From: Bombyx mori
Lineage: Eukaryota > Arthropoda > Insecta > Lepidoptera > Bombycidae
Assembly: GCF_030269925.1 (NCBI RefSeq)
Contig: NC_085111.1
Coordinates: 744,001 to 808,000, forward strand
Direction: 5' to 3'
DNA: 64,000 nucleotides
The translations under genes were made by a program, and so were the position numbers. Position 1 is the stretch's first letter, and each line of letters starts with the position of its first letter. The notes under the pieces are model-generated. The model had not been told where the DNA came from. It did not search any database and was given only the letters and a program-made list of their open reading frames with translations. This document shows positions 21,894 to 34,089 of this stretch, one piece after another.

Positions 21894-22990
21894 CACATAC
21901 CAGTCGAGGTTGATGTAAATGATGATGATGAAGAGCAAGCTTAAATTGTGGTGAAAACTCGAGTAAGGATAGTCTATCGGCCGTATTGTGTTCGACCGTA
22001 CCAGTAGCTATTACGTAGTCGTAGCCCGGTAGAAATCGGTGTCTCTTGAGGCAACTCAAGTAGTCCGTGGGTGCGCGGTGCGCGTTTGGCTCTGGCGGAG
22101 GTCGGGGTCTGTAAAGACCATCGTGTGTAGTCAGCGGGTGATGCACACGGGCGATCCACGCTGTGGATGCGCATCATGAGGGCAATTGCGATTGCTGGTC
22201 GGCTGGAGAGCCGTGGCGTTAGATATTTTTACTCGGAAGTTTTCTTTGATCTGAGTTCCTGTAAGCTATGCCTGATTTGTACAGAGTAAATTTGAAGTTT
22301 GATGAACGACTGTGGTACGTGATCTGGCTGCTGAATAGTGAACTTTGTATACCCTATTGTTTGATTTGGTTAAAATGGTATTAAAACAGTTTAAAGCTTT
22401 GATGACTTTAAATTTTCCGATAAGTCGTAAAGTGTAGTCAGGAGTGATCGAGCGGAACAAGTGTTCTCGTGGATGTTTTTGATTGTAGGTTAACCATCAC
22501 ACGAGGACATGTACAATCAGGAAGACCATGTCGCAATCAACACGTGATTGCTGCAGCCAATACGAGATATGGGACGCAAGCACAGTCTGTCGGCGCTCGA
22601 TGGGTCAACTATTCACCGGCCGAGCGGAGCGACGTGCCGGTAGCTGCGTAATATCGGTATTTTTGGTAAATAAGAACAATCTGGTGAGTCGTATTATTTT
22701 TATTTGGATTCTGGTGCCGAATGCTCTCTTGTCAAGAAATCTATTAGTAGTAGCTTCATAATTCAGCAATTTTATACGATGGTTCTCACAAATCCTATGC
22801 GATGGTTTATTGCTTACCTATTGTATGTCATGTACTACCTGATAGTTGTTTTAATCGGTTCAGTGAGTTTGAGCATTCAGCGAAATAGAACTCTTAAATC
22901 TAGTGTCCTTATTCGAAGCCCAGACTTGCGTTATTGATGACCAAGCTCGCGATGAGCTCATGGAATTGTTCTTGACAAGAAGTGCTAGAA
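21894..22990 (+). mobile_element. Retroelement 3' region, unit 3
   Basis: It follows the integrase stop. It includes GATGATGATGAAGAGCAAGC (a purine-rich tract), a copy of the LTR type-Y block (ATTTTCCGATAAGTCG...CGAGGACATGT, about 22405-22510) and the 'MYYLIVVLIG' stretch (22704-22937). The repeated block downstream of pol supports an LTR origin for the type-Y promoter sequence. Confidence 0.55.
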
Positions 22991-24350
22991 GCCGTACATC
23001 TTTTGAAGTGAAAACTTCTTTAGAATCGTTGTGATTTCAAACCGGATGCAACGAAAAAAAAAAAACGACAGGTAAGAGACACGAATACAAAAATGTGTTC
23101 CACAGAGGGCGCTACCTTACAATTATTTACTAATGACAAAATTTTACATTTACTTAAGACGTTTAGGATAATTGTATTTTAATTTTGGAAGGTTTCACTT
23201 CTACCACGTGTGAATTGCACACATTTTGTTTTTTTTTTAATTGTTCTACCTTAAGAATAACAGAGGCGAGCCCCTTCGAATTCTTTATAGTTCGCGTGCC
23301 ATATCCCAAAAGGTTTTTACTTAAAATGATACTGAAAGTAAGAGATTAACTTTGACGAGACCAGAACATTGGAAATTTAGTAAAATTCGATGTTGAATTT
23401 TGTTGAAATGAAGACAGATTGCTTTAACTGGTAATAGAACCTATGATTACATAAGGTTGCCTCTAAGTAGTGCTACTGACGAGACTGATCAGTGAGGTGA
23501 GAGCATCTCCATCGATTGGTACAGCGGAGACCTGGGTCTCAATGGAGACTATTGTTGTGTTGGTCTAGTAATGACTTTGACTCTATATTGTGAAATGATG
23601 TGTATTGGTTTTATCATTTGTTTTAATGATAATGTGGGTGGCAATGTCACTAGCTGCGCCGGCAGCCAGGCCAGGAGCGTTCTATACGATTTTGTTGAAA
23701 CTAGTGATGTAGAAGATGTAGGATCAAATGACCACGATACAACTGACTGATTAAAGTAAGGATTTTGTTGTCCTATTTTGTGTGATTAGTAAAGAACAGT
23801 ATTCGGTGTCATTTATGACTGGTAATTGAACACATCGCTCGATTTAGGTGATGTGTTCGTTTTATTGCCGGATGGAGGCATTAGTGTTTTGTGTTGAAGT
23901 TGGGTACCGGATGGAGGTCCCACTTATTTGCCGGATGGAGGCAATAAGTAGTCAAGAGCTACTTGATGGAGGTGGCACTTGAATTGGTTTATCGTCACTC
24001 GATATAGGTGGCATGAGTTACTCTCACTAGATGCAAGTAATTGTAACGATAGTTTGTGGTTGATACAGAATACTGATGAAATACTGCTCAGATTGAGTTG
24101 TTTTGTAATAACTCGGGTTTCTAATGCTTATTGAGCATTCATGAAATTTTTCAGTTGTATAGTGTATCACTAATAATTGGGTAATTAAGTTATCTACTCA
24201 CACAGGTTAACATGGTCTGTTAAAGATCTTGTTGAGAGCTAACGTTATGGTTTGTAATGAAAGGAATCCCAATCCTCAATCGTGAATGTATCAGGATTGG
24301 CCGAGACGAAACCTGTTTGATATTGCAAAAGGTTGTTTTTCTTGCAGGAG
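22991..24350 (+). mobile_element. Unit-specific retroelement 3' region without minisatellite
   Basis: Found only between units 3 and 4, where the minisatellite is missing. It contains repeats of CCGGATGGAGG (near 23868, 23907 and 23930), a TTGATGGAGG variant and several hyphenated GGTG-type repeats. It ends in CAGGAGCGTCACACAGGGACGTGTGACATGTC, joining the promoter segment. This probably preserves original 3' LTR or UTR sequence lost from the other units. Confidence 0.45.
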
Positions 24351-24749
24351 CGTCACACAGGGACGTGTGACATGTCAGAATGGCCGTGTCGTGGATAACG
24401 ACTTTTAGTTGTCGTGGATAACGACTTTTAGTAATATTAAGACGGTGGTTTTGATTATTATTTTAAATGATGAGATGTTGTTTTGATAAATATCACAAAA
24501 TGAAGGGTAGACTACGTAACGCCACAGTATAAAATGGCGGTACGTGGACAGAGTCGTGGCATTCCGTGTCAGACAGTAATTCCGTCCGTCTCAGTCAGTG
24601 AGTCTCTGTCAGTCAGTCGGTCAGTCAGTCGGTCTGTCGGTATATGCAACGAAACTGTCGGTTTATCCTGTCATTGTGAAAGTTGTGTGTGTTGAGTTTC
24701 AATAACTATTATTCAAAAAGTTTTATTGACGTTCAATCGAATACGAGTG
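24351..24749 (+). mobile_element. LTR-like promoter segment, unit 4
   Basis: A third variant: it carries GTCACACAGGGACGTGTGAC and a tandem GTCGTGGATAACGACTTTTA pair. The TATA box is at 24528-24534. It lacks both upstream blocks X and Y and has no minisatellite in front. Confidence 0.6.
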
Positions 24750-25110
24750 ATGACGAAACTACCGCTCAGCCATCCCTGACGCCTGCCGACATCAGAAGTG
24801 GGATCAGGACTCTACTCTCACTGGCGTGACGTGTTTGAACATGTTCGAAGTACAGCAAAAAAAACATGATGCAGATCAGAATACTAGTAGTGGTACGCCA
24901 CAAGAGCGTGAATGCAGCATACGTAAGTCGTGTAATAACGTCTCTGTTACCTCGATGGAAGATCTGAGCCACGAAGAAATCGTCACATCTTACGTTCTGG
25001 CTCATGTTGCCCAGTTTGACTGTCGACTTCATCACATGGCATTTACTAGCGGAAATACAACACGTAACAAGCTATTGCAAGAAATTAAGGCAAGTGCAAA
25101 TCTCAAGTGA
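24750..25110 (+). pseudogene. Broken gypsy gag start, unit 4 (short form)
   Basis: The predicted reading frame is identical to that of unit 3, including the A-run that shifts the frame. Units 3 and 4 are therefore very recent copies over this part. Confidence 0.6.
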
Positions 25111-25366
25111 AACTTCGATCGCAATAATGGATCTGTCATGACGAGTGGGTAGTTCCGACACGAATCGTTTTTAAGCCAATGACTACTGCTAGAGTTACAT
25201 GGCACTAGTGCAGTAAATCAGGACATAAGACTGACTTTTCGCTGAAACTTTAGAATCTACTAGATTCAATACCAATAACACTACACGTTCGATGACTTCG
25301 GGCTCCAGCAAGCAAGCAAACAAGAAAGCAAGCAAGTTTCCGTGGGGAAGAAAAATTGACACATCT

Positions 25367-26155
25367 GAAGTCGTCGTGACCTGTAAGATAAGACGTCCGG
25401 TGCGTTCGTGTCTGGCGATGCGGCGGGGTTCGGGTCCCGCTGGCGGATGCAAGTTTTTTTGGTGAAGTGCGTGCTTGGGCGTGCTTGACAAGTGTTTGCG
25501 GTTGGCTTCCGCAGTGTGGGAGTAACATCGTGTAGGAGAGGTGGAACCCGCAAAATTGTAGTTTGCGTGGTGGCTGGTAAGATTTGCTGTGGTAAAAAGT
25601 TTGCGTGGTGGTAAAAAGTCTTGTGAGTCTGCACAGGTAGCCGGAGGTGAGTCTTCCGCGGTCGCGGCCTACCCAGTCTGCGAGAACCGGGCAGATCGCC
25701 TCAACGGTACGGAGGCCGGCCGACGGGTCCGCCAAACGAGACCACACCTCTAGCACGGACTGCCGAGATTGGAGCCCCCGCGCTCCGGCTACACTTGCGC
25801 TAGGGCGCGCCACCTCGTAGGAGACTGTGAGGTATCCTTGAATGACTCTGACTGCGATCGCGCGCTGCCGGCGTCGCAGCGTGGCGACGTGGGTAAGGGT
25901 AAGGACGTGGCACCAGACGGGTGCTCCGTATAGTGCCATCGACCGCACGGGTACCGTCACCCTGCCTATTTCTGCCGTGAAGCAGTGGTGTATTTCGGTT
26001 TGAATGGTGGGGCAGCGGTTGTAGCTATGCTGAGACCTTGGAACTTGTATCTCGGGATGGATGACGCGTTTGCGTTGTGGATGTCTGTGGGGTCCAATAA
26101 CTACATGGCACCAGGTGGGCTGTGAGCTCGTGCATAGTCCAAGCATCTAAGCAAA
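25367..26155 (+). mobile_element. Bm1 SINE interrupted by R1 fragment, unit 4
   Basis: Chimera with the full Bm1 tail ending at GCATCTAAGCAAAAAC, as in units 1 and 2. A 3-bp deletion (CCAAACGAGACC) is shared with unit 5. Confidence 0.8.
25641..25948 (-). pseudogene. R1-clade RT fragment, unit 4 (antisense)
   Basis: Same C-terminal RT motifs. It carries a local rearrangement (GGGTAAGGGTAAGG) where other units read TTCTCGTGGGTAAGG. Confidence 0.75.
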
Positions 26156-26418
26156 AACATTGCCACGAGTTGCCGCCGAGGCAAATTGATGGCGCGATGT
26201 CATCGACGGCCGCGAGCAACGCAGCAGCGGAGCAACGCCGTGACGTGCCGGTAGCTGCGTAACATCTGGTATTTTGGTAAATGAGAAAATCTGGTGAGTC
26301 GTTTTTATTTTTATTTGGAATCTGGTACCGAATGTTCTCTTGTCGAGAAATCTATTAGTAGTAGCTTCATAACTCCGGAATTTTATGCGATGGTTCTCAT
26401 AAAAGGACTGTCGATTAG
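26156..26418 (+). mobile_element. Short 3' module, unit 4
   Basis: Only TGCCGGTAGCTGCGTAACATC through TATGCGATGGTTCTCATAAAAGG is present, which makes this the shortest unit. It leads directly into the longest minisatellite. Confidence 0.45.
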
Positions 26419-27323
26419 AGTCACAGGGATGACTGTCGATTAGAGTCACAGGGATGACTGTCGATTAGAGTCACAGGGATGACTGTCGATTAGAGTCACA
26501 GGGATGACTGTCGATTAGAGTCACAGGGATGACTGTCGATTAGAGTCACAGGGATGACTGTCGATTAGAGTCACAGGGATGACTGTCGATTAGAGTCACA
26601 GGGATGACTGTCGATTAGAGTCACAGGGATGACTGTCGATTAGAGTCACAGGGATGACTGTCGATTAGAGTCACAGGGATGACTGTCGATTAGAGTCACA
26701 GGGATGACTGTCGATTAGAGTCACAGGGATGACTGTCGATTAGAGTCACAGGGATGACTGTCGATTAGAGTCACAGGGATGACTGTCGATTAGAGTCACA
26801 GGGATGACTGTCGATTAGAGTCACAGGGATGACTGTCGATTAGAGTCACAGGGATGACTGTCGATTAGAGTCACAGGGATGACTGTCGATTAGAGTCACA
26901 GGGATGACTGTCGATTAGAGTCACAGGGATGACTGTCGATTAGAGTCACAGGGATGACTGTCGATTAGAGTCACAGGGATGACTGTCGATTAGAGTCACA
27001 GGGATGACTGTCGATTAGAGTCACAGGGATGACTGTCGATTAGAGTCACAGGGATGACTGTCGATTAGAGTCACAGGGATGACTGTCGATTAGAGTCACA
27101 GGGATGACTGTCGATTAGAGTCACAGGGATGACTGTCGATTAGAGTCACAGGGATGACTGTCGATTAGAGTCACAGGGATGACTGTTGATTAGAGTCACA
27201 GGGATGACTGTTGATTAGAGTCCCAGGGATGACTGTTGATTAGAGTCACAGGGATGGCTATCATTGAACACTTGTAGTCACAGGGATGGCTATCATTGAA
27301 CACTTGTAGTCACAGGGATGACT
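26419..27323 (+). repeat. Minisatellite, unit 5 (about 36 dyad cores, longest)
   Basis: 34 cores in a strict 25-bp period, most with the spacer GTCGATTAG, then GTTGATTAG variants near the right end. Two 32-bp repeats finish the block. The near-perfect homogeneity of the GTCGATTAG version points to a recent local burst. Confidence 0.96.
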
Positions 27324-27934
27324 TAGTTACTATGTACATGAATTGTACGGGGAGAACTTGCAGCAGTAGTAAATCACTTATTTTCGTTTGTGTAATCTTT
27401 CAATGTCGTTATAGAATTTGTGTTTAGAATAAAAATTATTTGATGACTTTTAAATTTTCCGATAAGTCGTAAAGTGTAGTCAGGAGTGATCGAGCGGAAT
27501 AAGTGTTTCCGTGGATGTTTTTGATTGTAGGTTAACAATCACACGAGGACGTGTGACGTGTCAGAATGGCCGTGTCGTGGATAACGACTTTTAGTAATAT
27601 TAAGAAGTTGTTTTGACTATTATTTTAAATGATGAAATGTTGTTTTGATAAATGTCACAAAATGTAGGGTACACTACGTGGCGCCACAGTATAAAATGGC
27701 GGTACGTGGACAGAGTCGTGGCATTCCGTGTCAGACAGTCATTCAGTCCGTATCGGACGGTCGGTCCGTCTCAGTCAGTGAGTCTCTGGCAGTCAGTCAG
27801 TCGGTCTGTCGGTATGTGCAACGAAACTGTCGGTTTACCCTGTCATTGTGAAAGTTGTGTGTGTTGAGTTTCAATAATTATTATTGAAAAGTTTTATTGA
27901 CTTTTTATAAACTGAGTTCAACCAAATACGAGTG
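27324..27934 (+). mobile_element. LTR-like promoter segment, unit 5 (type Y)
   Basis: Type Y upstream block, CACACGAGGACGTGTG, TATA box at 27690-27696, CAGT-rich tract with GAGTCTCTGGCAGTC. Confidence 0.65.
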
Positions 27935-28519
27935 ATGACGGAACCTACCGCTCAGCCATCCCTGACGCGTGCTGACATCAGAAGCGGGATCAGGACTCTA
28001 CTCTCACTGGCGTGACGTGTTTGAACATGTTCGAAGTACAGCGAAAAAACATGATGCAGATCAGAATACCAGTAACGGTATCTGAGATCACGGGTCGGAA
28101 ATTCATCGGGAACAGACAGATGCCGATCCACGTGTTTGGTGCGCTACGGTTGATATGTACCTCGATGAACGTCTACTGGATGGTGCATAGCTCATTGTCG
28201 CGGATTTCACAAGTAAGTGTCACATGGAGGCATTTGCGACTTATTTCTCGCTCGTTATGCAAAATTCTTGCTGCGACGCTTATCAATTTAAGCAATGGTA
28301 AGCCACAAAAGCGTGAATGCAGCATACGCAAGTCGTGTAATAGCGTCTGCACGTCTGCTACCGCGATGGAAGATCTGAGCCACGAAGAAATCGTCACATA
28401 TTACGTTCTGGCTCATGTTGCCCAGTTGACTCACTACTTATCACATGGCATTTACTAGCGGAAATACGACACGTAACAAGCTATTGCAAGAAATTAAGGC
28501 AAGTGCAAATCTCAAGTGA
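27935..28519 (+). pseudogene. Broken gypsy gag start, unit 5 (long form)
   Basis: Like units 1 and 2, with the GGTA-flanked 220-bp block. Conserved gag motifs are in conflicting frames. Confidence 0.6.
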
Positions 28520-28775
28520 AACTTCGATCGCAATAATGGATCTGTCATGACGAGTGGGTAGTTCCGACACGAATCGTTTTTAAGCCAATGACTACTGCTA
28601 GAGTTACATGGCACTAGTGCAGTAAATCAGGACATAAGACTGACTTTTCGCTGAAACTTTAGAATCTACTAGATTCAATACCAATAACACTACACGTTCG
28701 ATGACTTCGGGCTCCAGCAAGCAAGCAAACAAGAAAGCAAGCAAGTTTCCGTGGGGAAGAAAAATTGACACATCT

Positions 28776-29551
28776 GAAGTCGTCGTGACCTGTAAGATAA
28801 GACGTCCGGTGCGTTCGTGTCTGGCGATGCGGCGGGGTTCGGGTCCCGCTGGCGGATGCAAGTTTTTTTGGTGAAGTGCGTGCTTGGGCGTGCTTGACAA
28901 GTGTTTGCGGTTGGCTTCCGCAGTGTGGGAGTAACATCGTGTAGGAGAGGTGGAACCCGCAAAATTGTAGTTTGCGTGGTGGCTGGTAAGATTTGCTGTG
29001 GTAAAAAGTTTGCGTGGTGGTAAAAAGTCTTGTGAGTCTGCACAGGTAGCCGGAGGTGAGTCTTCCGCGGTCGCGGCCTACCCAGTCTGCGAGAACCGGG
29101 CAGATCGCCTCAACGGTACGGAGGCCGGCCGACGGGTCCGCCAAACGAGACCACACCTCTAGCACGGACTGCCGAGATTGGAGCCCCCGCGCTCCGGCTA
29201 CACTTGCGCTAGGGCGCGCCGCCTCGTAGGAGACTGTGAGGTATCCTTGAATGACTCTGACTGCGATCGCGCGCTGCCGGCGTCACAGCCCGGCGACGTT
29301 CTCGTGGGTAAGGACGTGGCACCAGACGGGTGCTCCGTATAGTGCCATCGACCGCACGGGTACCATCACCCTGCCTATTTCTGCCGTGAAGCAGTGGTGT
29401 ATTTCGGTTTGAAGGGTGGGGCAGCGGTTGTAACTATACTGAGACCTTAGAACTTCTATCTCAAGGTGTGTGGTGCGTTTACGCTGTGGATGTCTATGGG
29501 TTCCAGTAACCACTTAACACAAGGTGGGCTGTGAGCTCGTCCACACATTAA
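28776..29551 (+). mobile_element. Bm1 SINE interrupted by R1 fragment, unit 5
   Basis: It shares the CCAAACGAGACC deletion with unit 4 but the Bm1-to-integrase junction with units 3 and 6, so it is a mosaic. Confidence 0.8.
29050..29357 (-). pseudogene. R1-clade RT fragment, unit 5 (antisense)
   Basis: The same fragment. A GTCACAGCCCGG variant interrupts the long antisense frame near 29285. Confidence 0.72.
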
Positions 29552-29707
29552 AACGAAGAGAGTAATCAAACGAAATTAGATACGAAGTTTAAAGGGCCGT
29601 TTAAAGTAGTTGACGTATTGGATGGTGACCGTTACACATTGAAAGCTTTAAATTCAAAACGTACTTACAAATACCTACATGATAGGCTAAGAAAAATGCC
29701 AGCATGA
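29552..29707 (+). pseudogene. Ty3/gypsy integrase C-terminus, unit 5
   Basis: 52 codons to TGA with the same 'FKGPFKVV' and 'DGDRYTLK' motifs. Differences from unit 3 include R to S and P to L changes (AGT for CGT, CTA for CCA). Confidence 0.8.
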
Positions 29708-30591
29708 CACATACCAGTCGAGGTTGATATAAATGATGATGATGATGAAGAGCAAGCTTAAATTGTGGTGAAAACTCGAGTAAGGATAGTCTATCGGCCG
29801 TATTGTGTTCGACCGTACCAGTGGCTATTACGTAGTCGTAGCCCGGTAGAAATCGGTGTCTTGAGGCAACTCAAGTAGTCCGTGGGTGCGCGGTGCGCGT
29901 TTGGCTCTGGCGGAGGTCGGGGTCTGTAAAGACCATCGTGTGTAGTCAGCGGGTGATGCACACGGGCGATCCACGCTGTGGATGCGCATCATGAGGGCAA
30001 TTGCGTGCTGGTCGGCTGGAGAGCCGTGGCGTTAGATATTTTTACTCGGAAGTTTTCTTTGATCCGAGTTCCTGTAAGCTATGCCTGATTTGTACAGAGT
30101 AAATTTGAGGTTTGATGAACGACTGTGGTACGTGCTCTGGCTGCTGAATAGTGAACTTTGTATACCCTATTGTTTTATTTGGTTAAAATGGTATTAAAAC
30201 AGTTTAAAGCTTTGATGACTTTAAATTTTCCGATAAGTCTTAAAGTGTAGTCAGGAGTGATCGAGCGGAACAAGTGTTCTCGTGGATGTTTTTGATTGTA
30301 GGTTAACCATCACACGAGGACGTGTACAGTCAGGAAGACCGTGTCGCAATCAACACGTGATTGCTGCAGCCAATACGAGATATGGGACGCAAGCGCCGTC
30401 TGTCGGCGCTCGATGGGTCAACTATTCACCGGCCGAGTGGAGCGACATGCCGGTAGCTGTGTAATATCGAGTATTTTTGGTAAATGAGAACAATCTGGTG
30501 AGTCGTATTTTTTTATTTGGATTTTGGTGCCGAATGTTCTCTTGTCGAGAAATCTATATGCGATGGTTCTCATAAAAGGTCTGTTGATTAG
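29708..30591 (+). mobile_element. Retroelement 3' region, unit 5
   Basis: Follows the integrase remnant. It includes the purine-rich GATGATGATGATGAAGAGC, a second type-Y LTR block (about 30215-30325) and the GTAATATCGAG...AAAAGG approach to the minisatellite. The 'MYYLIVVLIG' stretch is absent. Confidence 0.5.
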
Positions 30592-31049
30592 AGTCACAGG
30601 GATGACTGTTGATTAGAGTCACAGGGATGACTGTTGATTAGAGTCACAGGGATGACTGTTGATTAGAGTCACAGGGATGACTGTTGATTAGAGTCACAGG
30701 GATGACTGTTGATTAGAGTCACAGGGATGACTGTTGATTAGAGTCACAGGGATGACTGTTGATTAGAGTCACAGGGATGACTGTTGATTAGAGTCACAGG
30801 GATGACTGTTGATTAGTCACAGGGATGACTGTTGATATGTGAGTCACAGGGATGACTATCATTGAACACTTGTAGTCACAGGGATGACTATCATTGAACA
30901 CTTTTAGTCACAGGGATGACTATCATTGAACACTTGTAGTCACAGGGATGACTATCATTGAACACTTGTAGTCACAGGGATGACTATCATTGAACACTTG
31001 TAGTCACAGGGATGACTATCATTGAACACTTGTAGTCACAGGGATGACT
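30592..31049 (+). repeat. Minisatellite, unit 6 (about 17 dyad cores)
   Basis: Nine 25-bp repeats on the left, then one shortened and one with the TGATATGTGAG spacer, then 32-bp repeats. It contains all three spacer classes in one block. Confidence 0.95.
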
Positions 31050-31680
31050 TAGTTACTGTGTACATGAATTGTACGGGGAGAACTTGCAGCAGTAGTAAAT
31101 CACTTATTTTCGTTTGTGTAATCTTTCAATGTCGTTATAGAATTTGTGATGACACAAGACTTTTATTTTAGTAGAGTGGTCAGATATGGCCGAGCGTGAA
31201 TGATACTGTGCGGTATTGGCTTTTGTTTCAGATTAACACACGAGGACGTGTGTAACACAGGATGGCCGTGTCGCATCCGGGTCAATAGTTCGGAATATCA
31301 ACGATACACAAACGTCAAAGTGACAGAATGGCCGTGTCGTGGTTGACGACTTTTAGTAATATTAAGACGGTGGTTTTGATTATTATTTTAAATGATGAAA
31401 TGTTGTTTTGATAAATATCACAAAATGAAGGGTAGACTCCGTAACGCCACAGTTATAAAATGGCGGTACGTGGACAGAATCGTGGCATTCGTGTCAGACA
31501 GTGATTCCGTCCGTCTCAGCAGTGAGTCTCTGACGGTCAGTCAGTCAGTCAGTCGGTCTGTCGGTATGTGCAACGAAACTGTCGGTTTATCCTGTCATTG
31601 TGAAAGTTGTGTGTGTTGAGTTTCAATAATTATGATTGAAAAGTTTTATTGACTAAACTGAGTTCAATCGAATACGAGTG
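31050..31680 (+). mobile_element. LTR-like promoter segment, unit 6 (type X)
   Basis: Type X upstream block as in units 1 and 3. TATA box at 31454-31460. Confidence 0.65.
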
Positions 31681-32042
31681 ATGACGAAACTACCGCTCAG
31701 CCATCCCTGGCGCCGCCTCCGACATCAGAAGTGAGATCAGGACTCTACTCTCACTGGCGTGACGTGTTTGAACATGTTCGAAGTACAGCAAAAAAACATG
31801 ATGCAGATCAGAATACTAGTAGTGGTACGCCACAAGAGCGTGAATGCAGCATACGTAAGACGTGTAATAACGTCTCTGTTACCTCGATGGAAGATCTGAG
31901 CCACGAAGAAATCGTCACATCTTACGTTCTGGCTCATGTTGCCCAGTTTGACCGTCGACTTCATCACATGGCATTTACTAGCGGAAATACAACACGTAAC
32001 AAGCTATTGCAAGAAATTAAGGCAAGTGCAAATTTCAAGTGA
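31681..32042 (+). pseudogene. Broken gypsy gag start, unit 6 (short form)
   Basis: The A-run is one base shorter than in units 3 and 4, so the downstream gag frame ('MEDLSHEEIVTSYVLAHVAQ') joins an upstream frame with 'SGLYSHWRDVFEHVRS'. This is the longest continuous gag-like frame in the array, but the 220-bp internal block is missing, so the product would be an internally deleted gag. Confidence 0.6.
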
Positions 32043-32299
32043 AACTTCGATCGCAATAATGGATCTGTCATGACGAGTGGGTAGTTCCGACAAGAATTAT
32101 TTTAAGCGGCTGACTTCTGCTAGAGTTACATTGCACTAGTGTGGTAAACCAGGACATGAGACTGTGAATTGTCGCTGAAATTTTAGAATCTACTAGATTC
32201 AATACCAATAACACTACACGTTCGATGACTTCGGGCTCCAGCAAGCAAGCAAACAAGAAAGCAAGCAAGTTTCCGTGGGGAAGAAAAATTGACACATCT

Positions 32300-33062
32300 G
32301 AAGTCGTCGTGACCTGTAAGATAAGACGTCCGGTGCGTTCGTGTCTGGCGATGCGGCGGCGTTCGGGTTCCGCTGGCGGATGCAGGTTTTTCCGGTGAAG
32401 TGCGTGCTTGTGCGTGCTTGACAAGTGTTCGCGGTTGGCTTCCTCAGTGTGGGAGTAACATCGTGTAGGAGAGGTGGAACCCGTAAAATTGTAGTTTGCG
32501 TGGTGGCTGGTAAGATTTGTTGCGGTAAGAAGTTTGCATGGTGGTAAAATGTCTTGTGAGTCTGCACAGGTAGCCGGAGGTGAGACTTCCGCGGTCGCGG
32601 CCCACCCAGTCTGCGAGAACCGGGCAGATCGCCTCGACGGTACGGAGGCCGGCCGACGGGTCCGCCAAACGACGAGACCACTCCTCCAGCACGGACTGCC
32701 GAGATTGGAGCCTCCGCGCTCCGGCTGCACTTGCGCTAGGGCGCGCCGCCTCGTAGGAGACTGTGAGGTATCCTTGAATGACTGACTGCGATGCCGCAGC
32801 ACGGCGACGTTCTCGTGGGTAAGAGCGTGGCACCAGACGGGTGCTCCGTATAGTGCCGTCGACCGCACGGGTACCATCACCCTGCCTATTTCTGCCGTGA
32901 AGCAGTGGTGTATTTCGGTTTGAAGGGTGGGACAGCGGTTATAACTATACTGAGACCTTAGAACTTCTATCTCAAGGTGTGTGGTGCGTTTACGCTGTGG
33001 ATGTCTATGGGTTCCAGTAACCACTTAACACAAGGTGGGCTGTGAGCTCGTCCACACATTAA
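32300..33062 (+). mobile_element. Bm1 SINE interrupted by R1 fragment, unit 6
   Basis: Same chimera with private changes, including a deletion around GACTGACTGCGATGCCGC. It joins integrase sequence directly. Confidence 0.8.
32574..32868 (-). pseudogene. R1-clade RT fragment, unit 6 (antisense)
   Basis: C-terminal RT motifs are retained, but a deletion near 32785-32800 changes frame, so the R1 frame is broken here. Confidence 0.72.
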
Positions 33063-33218
33063 AACGAAGAGCGTAATCAAACGAAATTGGATCCGAAGTT
33101 TAAAGGGCCGTTTAAAGTAGTTGAAGTATTGGATGGTGACCGTTACACATTGAAAGCTTCAAATTCAAAACGTACTTACAAATACCCACACGATAGGCTA
33201 AGAAAAATGCCAGCATGA
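33063..33218 (+). pseudogene. Ty3/gypsy integrase C-terminus, unit 6
   Basis: 52 codons to TGA with the same GPF and DRYTLK motifs. GGATCC replaces AGATAC near 33090. Confidence 0.8.
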
Positions 33219-34089
33219 CACATACCAGTCGAGGTTGATGTAAATGAAGAGCAAGCTTAAATTGTGGTGAAATCTCGAGTAAGGATAGTCTATCGGCCGT
33301 ATTGTGTTCGACCGTACCAGTAGCTATTACGTAGTCGTAGCCCGGTAGAAATCGGTGTCTCTTGAGGCAACTCAAGTAGTCCGTGGGTGCGCGGTGCGCG
33401 TTTGGCTCTGGCGGAGGTCGGGGTCTGTAAAGACCATCGTGTGTAGTCAGCGGGTGATGCACACGGGCGATCCACGCTGTGGATGCGCATCATGAGGGCA
33501 ATTGCGATTGCTGGTCGGCTGGAGAGCCGTGGCGTTAGATATTTTTACTCGGAAGTTTTCTTTGATCTGAGTTCTTGTAAGCTATGCCTGATTTGTACAG
33601 AGTAAATTTGAAGTTTGATGAACGACTGTGGTACGTGCTCTGGCTGATGAATAGTGAACTTTGTATACCCTATTGTTTGATTTGGTTAAAATGAAACAGT
33701 TTAAAGCTTTGATGACTTTAAATTTTCCGATAAGTCGTAAAGTGTAGTCAGGAGTGATCGAGCGGAACAAGTGTTCTCGTGGATGTTTTTGATTGTAGGT
33801 TAACCATCACGCGAGGACGTGTACAATCAGGAAGGCCGTGTCCCAATCGACACGTGATTGCTGCAGCCAGTACGAGATATGGGACGCAAACGCCGTCTGT
33901 TGGCGCTCGATGGGTCAACTATTCACCGGCCGAGCGGAGCGACGTGCCGGTAGCTGTATAATATCGAGTATTTTTGGTAAATGAGAACAATCTGGTGAGT
34001 CGTATTATTTTTATTTGGATTTTGGTGCCGAATGTTCTCTTGTCGAGAAATCTATATGCGATGGTTCTCATAAAAGGACTGTTGATTAG
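33219..34089 (+). mobile_element. Retroelement 3' region, unit 6
   Basis: Same layout as in unit 5, with a second type-Y LTR block (about 33714-33820). It leads into the last minisatellite. Confidence 0.5.
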
